This document shows, one piece after another, positions 1 through 4,868 of a stretch of DNA of 5,333 nt (position 1 is its first letter; the number at the start of each line of letters is the position of its first letter). The notes beneath the pieces are model-generated. The model did no database searches and had not been told where the DNA came from. It saw nothing but the letters and a program-made list of their open reading frames with translations. The position numbers and the translations under genes are program-made. The DNA is from Lysobacterales bacterium. GTDB lineage: Bacteria; Pseudomonadota; Gammaproteobacteria; Xanthomonadales; SZUA-36. The stretch is taken from positions 1 through 5,333 of the forward strand of contig JARFQZ010000332.1 of the NCBI GenBank assembly GCA_029287515.1. Reading direction: 5' to 3'.

Positions 1-111
1 CCACTTTCCAAGGCCAATGATGATGGCGAAAGCAACAACCAGCACCAGGCCGAGAATGACAACCTGTGGGTCCGAAAAAGATCGCCTGAACCAGTTCTTC
101 AGCAGTTCCAT
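1..111 (-). CDS. perM: AI-2E family transporter (PerM-type permease), N-terminal fragment
   Basis: Only the first 37 codons lie in the window; the gene runs off the left edge. The visible protein starts MELLKNWFRRSFSDPQVVIL and continues into a hydrophobic stretch (about residues 17-35) that would be the first transmembrane helix. A short basic, amphipathic leader, the FSDP motif and then the first helix match the N-terminus of E. coli PerM and relatives as I recall them. The family consists of inner-membrane proteins of about 350 residues with around eight helices, proposed to export small molecules or ions; the substrate of PerM itself is not established. The ATG at 111-109 is the only possible start, because an in-frame TAA lies three codons upstream. 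No good Shine-Dalgarno is visible. The gap to the upstream FadL-like gene is 31 bases with no terminator hairpin, so co-transcription is likely. Family assignment is confident; function is inferred. Confidence 0.85.
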   Translation of the reverse strand, partial: MELLKNWFRRSFSDPQVVILGLVLVVAFAIIIGLGKW

Positions 112-142
112 AGTGTTTTACTGGCCGGGGTTAGGCTGGAAA

Positions 143-1330
143 TCAGAAACTCAGGGTCCACATGGCCTCGAGTTCTACCTGCTGGTCGAGTTCTTCCGTG
201 GTTACACCCAGTACGCTGCCCCCGAACACGAACTCTGAAGGTGCGTATGCGGCGTTGAATGCGAGCCGGCTCCGTTCGCCGGTACGCCGTGAATAACCGA
301 CAACCAGCGCATGGTCGGCCAGGTCACCCTTCAATGCCTGGTTCAGCAATTGCGAGGAAGGAGAAGGCTGAGTACGGGTGCTCAAATCCACATGCCACTC
401 CTGGTCCGCTCCATCGCTCCAGGTGTAACCCACGGTGTAAACCGTGAGGTCATTCCAGTCGAACGAGGGGCTGGAAGAGTCACCCAGCAGCGAGAGAAAC
501 CGGTTGGGCAGGTAGCGGCTTGGGAAAGCGCTGATATCGCTGTACATGACGCGCTCGATGGCCACGTTCAGCCATGACCGCTCAGTCGCCTGGAATGCCA
601 GGCTGACGGAAGCGCGTGCCGGGATATCAAGGTCAGCTGCCTGGGCATAGACACCACGGTAAGAGGCAAACTCTTCCATGTCGATGCGTGACTGGTAACC
701 GGCCCCCAGTGCTATGCCTTCAACAACCTCCTGGTGAAGCGCCAGGCGCACACCGGTGCCGTAGCCTGATTCATGCTGGGGCGCATATGTTGTGGGCATC
801 CACGGGCTGTCACCCGGCCGGCTGGCCGCGGTCAGGCCAAGGCTGGCGGCACTGTAGCGCTGGTGGGCAATGATGGCTGACACGCCGAGTACCGAACCAT
901 CGGCGAACTGGTGTTCGATTCCGGGTGAGAAATACTGGCGGTCAAAACTGGTGCCATGCAGCCCAAGGTCCGTTTCGACGCCCGGCCACTGGTACTCGGA
1001 ATCGGATTGCCACTCGAAATTCAGATTCAGCCTGGTAGGGGGCGGCGATTCCAGGTGAGCGGCGAAATCGGGCATGATTTCAATTTCACTGTTCCGCAGC
1101 CACGAGATCCGCATTGGCTCGGTGTTTTCGGGCAGCATGTAAACCGGCGTCAATTCCTGCGCCAGGTATTCCTGCCAGGGGCCCAATTCGAAGCCGATGA
1201 TGTAAAAAGAAGTAAGGCCGGTGCCGCCGTTTACGAAACCAGCGGCAGGCAAGCCGATCCCCTGGGCGCCGGCTGCTCCCGGCATCAATCCCATGATGGC
1301 TAACACTGTACTGGCGATTTTCAGTCGCAA
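143..1330 (-). CDS. FadL/OmpP1-family outer-membrane transport protein
   Basis: A 395-residue outer-membrane beta-barrel of the FadL/OmpP1/TodX family, which takes up long-chain fatty acids and other hydrophobic compounds. Residues 1-22 are a signal peptide ending in GAAGA before Gln23. The C-terminal two-thirds carries family blocks: GYQSRIDMEEF (211-221), DIPA (235-238), YSDI (263-266), a DWNDLTVY strand (291-298), QPSPSSQLLN (321-330) and YAPSEFVFGG (362-371). It ends in Phe395, the usual outer-membrane assembly signal. The start is TTG at 1330-1328, because an in-frame stop lies 12 codons upstream and no ATG intervenes. An AGGGTG ribosome site lies 5 bases before it, and the signal peptide fits this start. 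Oddity: residues 23-110 lack the plug-region motifs usual in FadL, such as the NPA motif, so the pore may be gated differently. Substrate unknown. A strong promoter precedes it and perM follows. Confidence 0.85.
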   Translation of the reverse strand: MRLKIASTVLAIMGLMPGAAGAQGIGLPAAGFVNGGTGLTSFYIIGFELGPWQEYLAQELTPVYMLPENTEPMRISWLRNSEIEIMPDFAAHLESPPPTRLNLNFEWQSDSEYQWPGVETDLGLHGTSFDRQYFSPGIEHQFADGSVLGVSAIIAHQRYSAASLGLTAASRPGDSPWMPTTYAPQHESGYGTGVRLALHQEVVEGIALGAGYQSRIDMEEFASYRGVYAQAADLDIPARASVSLAFQATERSWLNVAIERVMYSDISAFPSRYLPNRFLSLLGDSSSPSFDWNDLTVYTVGYTWSDGADQEWHVDLSTRTQPSPSSQLLNQALKGDLADHALVVGYSRRTGERSRLAFNAAYAPSEFVFGGSVLGVTTEELDQQVELEAMWTLSF

Positions 1331-1372
1331 ACGATCACCCTGATCCGCGTCAGTTACACTGATTCAGGATGA

Positions 1373-1401
1373 AATATGGCAGGAATACAACATGGTGTCA
1401 A
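1373..1401 (-). promoter_or_regulatory. Sigma70-type promoter for the FadL-like gene
   Basis: Read on the minus strand, a perfect -35 TTGACA (1401-1396) is followed by a 17-base spacer and a -10 CATATT (1378-1373; four of six consensus bases). Transcription would begin near 1366, giving a leader of about 36 bases before the TTG start at 1330. It is the best promoter in the window by eye. It is a prediction from the motif only. Confidence 0.6.
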
Positions 1402-1484
1402 TGACAAAGGACAGTTTCCGCGACCTGCTCGAAAGGGCTGCAGGCTTCACCACCCAAGTCTTTGTTTTAAAAAGAGTGCAGTAA
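1392..1484 (+). CDS. Possible 30-residue small protein, unrecognised
   Basis: A short ORF with ATG at 1392, a second in-frame ATG at 1401, and TAA at 1482-1484. An AGGA (1381-1384) lies 7 bases before the first ATG, an acceptable ribosome site. The peptide begins MVSMTKDSFRDLLERAAG and ends in a basic, hydrophobic segment (FVLKRVQ), so the middle could form an amphipathic helix. I recognise no family. Against it: its 5' end overlaps the strong minus-strand promoter of the FadL-like gene, no promoter of its own is clear, and a 30-codon ORF is easily expected by chance. It could also be a remnant of a longer gene. Listed because nothing else explains this part of the intergenic region. Confidence 0.2.
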   Translation: MVSMTKDSFRDLLERAAGFTTQVFVLKRVQ

Positions 1485-1549
1485 CTTTCCTGGTCCCGTT
1501 GACTCCCATCAAGCGAGGGCCGGAAAATACGCTTCACTTCTGCTTTCGT

Positions 1550-1558
1550 TGCTAGAAT
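1550..1558 (+). promoter_or_regulatory. Extended -10 promoter candidate for thiD
   Basis: TGCTAGAAT fits the extended -10 pattern TGnTATAAT, with five of six -10 bases matching. No convincing -35 lies at the right distance, which is common for extended -10 promoters. Transcription would start near 1565, leaving a leader of about 25 bases that contains the thiD ribosome site AGGA (1578-1581). A TTGACT at 1499-1504 is an alternative -35, but it is followed only by poor -10 candidates. Confidence 0.45.
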
Positions 1559-1589
1559 GCAACACATTAATTCCTACAGGAAATTTTAA

Positions 1590-2393
1590 ATGGAAAAGCC
1601 ATTGATTGACAGGTCCGTGCTCACCATTGCGGGTTCGGACAGTTGCGGGGGGTCGGGAATCCAGGCGGACCTCAATACGTTTGCCGCATTCGGAGTTTAC
1701 GGCGCTTCCGTTATCACGGCGGTTGCGGCCCGGAATACGGTGGAAGTTGCGGCAGTGGAACCGGTTTCCGACGGGATGATCGTCAGCCAGGTGGAATCCG
1801 TGATGGATGACCTGCCGATAGCCGCCATCAAGATCGGCGCCCTGCCGAGCGTCGCGGGAATCACCGTGCTGGGAGAACACCTGGCTGGCCTCAGGCCCAG
1901 GGTACCCATGGTTGTCGATCCGGTCGTTATCGAACCCAAAGGCAAAGAGCTGAGTGGGGACTTTATCCTGGAGGCTTTGCAGAGCCACTTGTTTCCACTC
2001 GCCACGCTCATCACGCCAAATCTCGCCGAAGCCCGGATTCTTACCGGCATGAAGATAGAGACTGTAGAGGAGATGGAAAGCGCCGCCCGTGAACTGCTCC
2101 GGTTCGGATCAGAAGCTGTTCTTCTGAAGGGGGGCAAATTCAATGGCTCTGAAATCACCGACTTGCTGGTCACCGGGGAAAAGACTGAACGTTACTCTCA
2201 CCGGACCTTCCCCGGTCTTTTCCACGGCACAGGATGCGCCCTGTCATCGGCCGTGGCCGCCCAACTGGCCATGGATGTTTCACTGTCCAGGGCTGTGGAT
2301 ATTGCGATCGCTTATGTCCAGGAATGCCTGGCGAGCAGCCGGGCGCCCGTTAAGGGGCACGCCGGGCTGCTGGGATATTGCCCCAGGAATTAA
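1590..2393 (+). CDS. thiD: Hydroxymethylpyrimidine/phosphomethylpyrimidine kinase family protein
   Basis: A 267-residue ribokinase-fold enzyme of the ThiD family. ThiD phosphorylates 4-amino-5-hydroxymethyl-2-methylpyrimidine twice in the cytoplasm to make HMP-PP for thiamine synthesis. Motifs in order: LTIAGSDSCGGSGIQADLNT (11-30), KIGAL (81-85), VDPVV (109-113), TPNLAE (142-147), LLKGGKF (178-184) and the anion-hole segment HGTGC (212-216), with Cys216 in the family position. Length is normal. The ATG at 1590 has AGGA eight bases upstream. Two motifs are unusual: the family's AQNT is ARNT here (Arg48), and the segment after DPV reads VIEPKGKEL rather than the usual MVAKSGD-like form. Substrate specificity may therefore differ from textbook ThiD. 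No other thiamine gene is nearby and no TPP riboswitch is visible in the leader. The stop shares bases with the stop of the converging dehydrogenase gene. Confidence 0.88.
   Translation: MEKPLIDRSVLTIAGSDSCGGSGIQADLNTFAAFGVYGASVITAVAARNTVEVAAVEPVSDGMIVSQVESVMDDLPIAAIKIGALPSVAGITVLGEHLAGLRPRVPMVVDPVVIEPKGKELSGDFILEALQSHLFPLATLITPNLAEARILTGMKIETVEEMESAARELLRFGSEAVLLKGGKFNGSEITDLLVTGEKTERYSHRTFPGLFHGTGCALSSAVAAQLAMDVSLSRAVDIAIAYVQECLASSRAPVKGHAGLLGYCPRN
2172..2223. repeat. Two overlapping, mutually exclusive 9-bp inverted repeats inside thiD
   Basis: ACCGGGGAA (2172-2180) is the exact reverse complement of TTCCCCGGT (2208-2216). GGAAAAGAC (2177-2185) is the exact reverse complement of GTCTTTTCC (2215-2223). 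The arms overlap, so only one hairpin can form at a time, with loops of 27 or 29 bases. TCACCGG also occurs directly repeated at 2170-2176 and 2198-2204. The repeats lie in the codons just before the HGTGC motif. The right arm ends in a short T-run, but the loops are too long for a typical intrinsic terminator. The pairing is seen directly; any function is unknown. Confidence 0.5.
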
Positions 2394-3394
2394 AGCCTGC
2401 TGATGATCGCGTCGGCGAATGAGTCAGTGTTTCCGTTCCCGGCCAGATCCGGGGTGATGCGGTCGCGTTCCGCTATGGTGTTGGTAATGGCGCCGTGCAA
2501 ACGGTCCGCCTGCTCCTGCATTTCCAGGTGTGACAGCATCTGAACCGCGGTCAGCAGCAAGGCGCAGGGATTGGCGATTTTCCGACCGGCAATGTCCGGC
2601 GCTGAGCCGTGAACCGCTTCGAAGATGGCGACTTCCTTGCCGATATTGGCGCCCGGCGCCAGGCCGAGCCCGCCTACCAGCCCGGCGCACAGGTCGGAAA
2701 TGATGTCACCAAACAGGTTGGTGGTCACAATCACGTCGAACAACTGGGGGTCCATCACCAGCTTCATGCAGGTGGCGTCGACAATCATCTCAGCGCATTC
2801 AATGTCCGGGTAGTCCTTGGCCACTTCCCGTGATACGTCCAGGAACAGACCGGAGACGGTCTTGAGGATGTTGGCCTTGTGCACCAGGGTCACTTTCCTG
2901 CGCGAGGTACGACGCGCCAGTTCGAAGGCATAGCGGGTAACGCGCTCACTGCCCTTGCGGGTAATGACCATCTTTGATTCCGCGGTATTGCCGTCTTCGC
3001 TCAACAGGGCGTCAGCCGCCAGGTAGGCGCCCTCGGTATTCTCGCGAACGGTGATGATGTCCACGCCGTCAAACCGCGAGTGCGTGCCAGGCATGGACAC
3101 GACGGGCCTTACGTTGGCATAGAGATCGAACAACTCCCGGAGTGTGACATTGATTGACCGGAAGCCCATCCCGACCGGCGTGGTCAGCGGCCCCTTCAGC
3201 GCCACCCGGTTGCGGCGGATGGACTCCAGTGTTGCCTCGGGAAGCAGGTCACCGTGCTGATCCAGCGCGTTCAGCCCCGCTTCGACATATTCATAAGTGA
3301 AGCCGCAATCCAGTGCATCGAGCACCCTGATGCTGGCGCTCATGATTTCAGGACCGATACCGTCCCCGCTGATCACACTGATGGTCTGGCTCAT
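2390..3394 (-). CDS. NAD-dependent isocitrate dehydrogenase (isocitrate/isopropylmalate dehydrogenase family)
   Basis: A 334-residue beta-decarboxylating dehydrogenase that would convert isocitrate to 2-oxoglutarate in the TCA cycle. Motifs: GDGIGPE (10-16), TTPVG (71-75), the isocitrate-binding run RSINVTLR (79-86) with Ser80, Asn82 and Arg86, YANVRP (92-97), RENTEGAY (117-124) with catalytic Tyr124, HKAN (172-175) with Lys173, and metal ligands Asp206, Asp230 and Asp234. HGSAPDIAG (262-270) has the Asp-Ile pair of NAD-linked enzymes rather than the Lys-Tyr pair of NADP-linked E. coli Icd. Ser80 argues against homoisocitrate or isopropylmalate dehydrogenase, though a related 2-hydroxyacid substrate cannot be excluded. 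The ATG at 3394 was chosen because GGAG lies 8 bases upstream and the protein then begins at the usual family position; a TTG at 3418 is the alternative. The gene lies 46 bases after tusE and may be read with it. Confidence 0.85.
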   Translation of the reverse strand: MSQTISVISGDGIGPEIMSASIRVLDALDCGFTYEYVEAGLNALDQHGDLLPEATLESIRRNRVALKGPLTTPVGMGFRSINVTLRELFDLYANVRPVVSMPGTHSRFDGVDIITVRENTEGAYLAADALLSEDGNTAESKMVITRKGSERVTRYAFELARRTSRRKVTLVHKANILKTVSGLFLDVSREVAKDYPDIECAEMIVDATCMKLVMDPQLFDVIVTTNLFGDIISDLCAGLVGGLGLAPGANIGKEVAIFEAVHGSAPDIAGRKIANPCALLLTAVQMLSHLEMQEQADRLHGAITNTIAERDRITPDLAGNGNTDSFADAIISRL

Positions 3395-3426
3395 TACCCA
3401 CTCTCCGGAATAGTGCAAAGCCGGTC

Positions 3427-3432
3427 ATTATA
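3427..3432 (-). promoter_or_regulatory. Consensus -10 box upstream of the isocitrate dehydrogenase gene
   Basis: The minus strand reads a perfect TATAAT in the 46-base gap between tusE and the dehydrogenase gene. Transcription would begin near 3420, about 26 bases before the ATG at 3394. No good -35 lies 16-18 bases upstream; the best candidates overlap the last codons of tusE and match poorly. It suggests an internal promoter, possibly activator-dependent, in addition to read-through from the tus genes. Confidence 0.35.
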
Positions 3433-3440
3433 GACCATGC

Positions 3441-3767
3441 CTACACGCAACTGACGGGGCGCGGCAATCCCGCGTAGCGGACGCCCTGCGTGCCGGGACC
3501 ATCGGGGAACAAGCGGTAAAGATAGCGGCTGGTGCCTTTTTCTTCACCCAGCGCCTCGCGGACGCGCCTCACCAGGGCCCGCATCGGGGGTTCGATCTCA
3601 AATTCGCCGTAATACCGCCGGAAGATTTCGAGCACGGCCCAGTGATCACCGGTCAGGGATACTTTGTCGCGGGCCGCCATGACCTTTGTTACCTCCGGTG
3701 ACCAGGCTTGCCAGTCCAGCAGATAGCCTTTTTCATCCACTTCGGGCAGACCGGTATCTATTTCCAT
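3441..3767 (-). CDS. tusE: TusE, DsrC-family sulfur carrier for tRNA 2-thiolation
   Basis: A 108-residue cytoplasmic protein of the TusE/DsrC family. TusE accepts sulfane sulfur from TusD on a C-terminal cysteine and passes it to MnmA, which makes 2-thiouridine at tRNA position 34. Visible features: an acidic N-terminal segment with DEKGYLLDWQAWSPEV (11-26), the LTGDHWAVLEIFRRYYGEFE core (38-57), GEEKGTSRYLYRLFPDGPG (74-92) and the flexible arm AGLPRPVSCV (99-108) with the penultimate Cys107. The second cysteine that dissimilatory DsrC carries eleven residues earlier is absent (Val96), so TusE is the better name. Length matches E. coli TusE (109). The ATG at 3767 lies within tusB and the genes overlap by 10 bases; the Shine-Dalgarno is weak, so translation probably couples to tusB. 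Confidence 0.92.
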   Translation of the reverse strand: MEIDTGLPEVDEKGYLLDWQAWSPEVTKVMAARDKVSLTGDHWAVLEIFRRYYGEFEIEPPMRALVRRVREALGEEKGTSRYLYRLFPDGPGTQGVRYAGLPRPVSCV

Positions 3768-4069
3768 GTCAGGCAGCTATCGTGTTTTCGCAGCAAAGCG
3801 GTAAAACCCTTGTCCGTAATAGTCCGGACCCCAAGTTCTCCGGCAATTTGCGCCAACCCCCTTGCATCAAGGTCCGGTTTCAAAAAGGCGGGGCTAACCG
3901 GCCCCAATTTTGGGATTTCGCCCGGTACACCGGCCAGAAACATGACGGCATCGTCGATAAAAAGCACGTCATCGCCCTCGCAGCAAAACGCAGTGCAGCG
4001 CTCCAGGGCGCTGTCCGAAGACCTGGCGACCAGGTGTAAACAGCTCTTTATTTCCCGGGACCTGGACAT
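3758..4069 (-). CDS. tusB: TusB, sulfur relay complex subunit (DsrH family)
   Basis: A 103-residue member of the TusB/DsrH family, one of three related subunits of the TusBCD heterohexamer that carries sulfur from TusA to TusE. The family pattern is visible: LHLVARSS near the start (11-18), EGDDVLFIDDAV (31-42), LDARGL (67-72), then an Asp-Lys-Gly-Phe segment and a C-terminal His with Trp102 near the end. Compared with E. coli TusB it has about eight extra N-terminal residues, but no later start codon is available before the family core. Cys25, in LERC, appears to match Cys20 of Allochromatium DsrH from memory; E. coli TusB lacks it. Cys29 and Cys30 are further nearby cysteines. The start is 4 bases after the tusC stop, with a GGTGA in the end of tusC as a possible ribosome site. 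Confidence 0.85.
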   Translation of the reverse strand: MSRSREIKSCLHLVARSSDSALERCTAFCCEGDDVLFIDDAVMFLAGVPGEIPKLGPVSPAFLKPDLDARGLAQIAGELGVRTITDKGFTALLRKHDSCLTWK

Positions 4070-4073
4070 GGGT

Positions 4074-4445
4074 TCAAATCACCATTGCATGGTCGTGCCG
4101 GCGCCAGTGCGCACTCATATCCGGTGCGGACAGTGCCCTGACGGGCAATACCAGCCCGGCTTTCATCAGCTCACAATAATCCAGCCAGGGCTGTTCGCCA
4201 TAGATCACCGTTTCGGCCAACTCAGGCAATGCGGCCCATGCCCGGTAGCCGGGTGGCAGCAGGGCGGGTTCGCAATCACGCCTGGATGCGAGTTGCAGGA
4301 TGGCGGCGCCCGCAAAATAGACATAAAGTTCGATATCCATCGCCGCAGCAGCCAGCGCCAGGTCCAGGTTGGCCCTGGAGGCCCGGTTTTCGTAAGGCCT
4401 GCTCTGCACCAGCAAAGCCAGCGAATTGGCGGATCGAGCCGTCAT
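4074..4445 (-). CDS. tusC: TusC, sulfur relay complex subunit (DsrF family)
   Basis: A 123-residue member of the TusC/DsrF family, the structural partner of TusD and TusB in the (TusBCD)2 heterohexamer. It has the family's DsrEF fold pattern: a first strand (SLALLVQSRPY, 8-18), a helix rich in Ala and Leu (RANLDLALAAAAM, about 24-36), a second strand and loop (ELYVYFAGAAILQL, 39-52), and a short C-terminal strand after HDHAMVI. As in other TusC proteins no catalytic cysteine sits at the TusD position. The ATG at 4445-4443 overlaps the TGA of tusD as TGATG on the minus strand, a classic sign of translational coupling, and a GGTGA lies upstream. Identity rests on weak but consistent sequence similarity plus position between tusD and tusB. 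Confidence 0.87.
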   Translation of the reverse strand: MTARSANSLALLVQSRPYENRASRANLDLALAAAAMDIELYVYFAGAAILQLASRRDCEPALLPPGYRAWAALPELAETVIYGEQPWLDYCELMKAGLVLPVRALSAPDMSAHWRRHDHAMVI

Positions 4446-4792
4446 CAGAAGGTCACCACACGGTCACAGTCCTGCAGCAAGCCCATCATTTGCGCCAGGC
4501 CAGCCTCTTCGAAACGACCGCCGGGCGCCCTGCCCAGCCGCCGCTGGGCTGCTGATGAACACAACATCAAAGGGATGCCTTCATTTTCCGAGAGCTCTTT
4601 CCACGCTTCGAAAAGATCGGGTGTGCCGGCATCATTGGCCCTGCCCTGCTGTGCGTGGTAAACCCCTTCTTCGCGAAAATAGATGGCGCAGAGCTGTTCA
4701 CCTTCCCCGACCAGGGCACGAACCAGCCGCAATGCGGTCACCCCCAGGCTGCTGCCCCACGGGCTCTCAGTTACGATCACCAGTATTTTCAC
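4445..4792 (-). CDS. tusD: TusD, catalytic sulfurtransferase subunit (DsrE family)
   Basis: A 115-residue TusD/DsrE protein, the subunit that carries the active persulfide in the TusBCD relay. It opens with a beta-strand and loop (MKILVIVTESPWGSS), followed by YFREEGVYHAQQ (38-49), the counterpart of FYREGVYNANQ in E. coli TusD, and ends in DCDRVVTF, close to the family's CDRVVQF. The catalytic cysteine is Cys78 in LCSSAAQRRLG, the same residue number as in E. coli TusD. It is slightly shorter than the E. coli protein (128), missing residues between the active-site helix and the C-terminus. The start is GTG at 4792-4790; an in-frame TGA four codons upstream rules out an earlier start. No clear Shine-Dalgarno precedes it. 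It is the first gene of the tusDCBE cluster. Confidence 0.9.
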   Translation of the reverse strand: MKILVIVTESPWGSSLGVTALRLVRALVGEGEQLCAIYFREEGVYHAQQGRANDAGTPDLFEAWKELSENEGIPLMLCSSAAQRRLGRAPGGRFEEAGLAQMMGLLQDCDRVVTF

Positions 4793-4868
4793 GTTAAACT
4801 GTCATCTACCTAGAACTGCGCCCATATTACGTTGTCGAATTGTGGATGGGAAACTCAAGAGTATTGCT
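4793..4868. other. Divergent intergenic region between tusD and bepA
   Basis: These 76 bases must hold promoters for both the leftward tus cluster and the rightward bepA gene. Possible -10 boxes overlap: CATATT on the plus strand (4823-4828) and TAATAT on the minus strand in nearly the same place. Neither has a convincing -35 at standard spacing. A three-codon minus-strand ORF (ATG ACA GTT TAA, starting at 4805) ends one base before the tusD GTG. No hairpin, terminator or operator repeat is evident. Confidence 0.35.

Noticed and set aside
112..142. Possible terminator between the FadL-like gene and perM
   Set aside because: Only a 3-4 bp stem can be drawn and no T-run follows on the minus strand, so read-through is more likely.
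1364..1567. 67-codon minus-strand ORF in the fadL-thiD intergenic region
   Set aside because: The peptide has no recognisable family or domain, its start lies over the thiD promoter region, and its 3' half covers the FadL-gene promoter; it looks like a chance frame.
1331..1589. TPP (THI-box) riboswitch upstream of thiD
   Set aside because: None of the conserved TPP aptamer segments could be found, and the likely leader from the extended -10 is only about 25 bases.
1509..2173. Two long minus-strand ORFs opposite thiD
   Set aside because: They are antisense shadows of a clear thiD reading frame and their proteins are low-complexity (Ser/Arg/Pro rich) without family motifs.
3419..3440. Terminator between tusE and the dehydrogenase gene
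   Set aside because: GTCATTATAGAC gives only a 3-bp stem, and no T-run follows; the segment is better read as containing a -10 box.
3708..4661. 317-codon plus-strand ORF opposite tusE to tusD
   Set aside because: It lies antisense to four recognisable tus genes, and its translation is rich in Arg, Gln, Pro and Ser with no domain.
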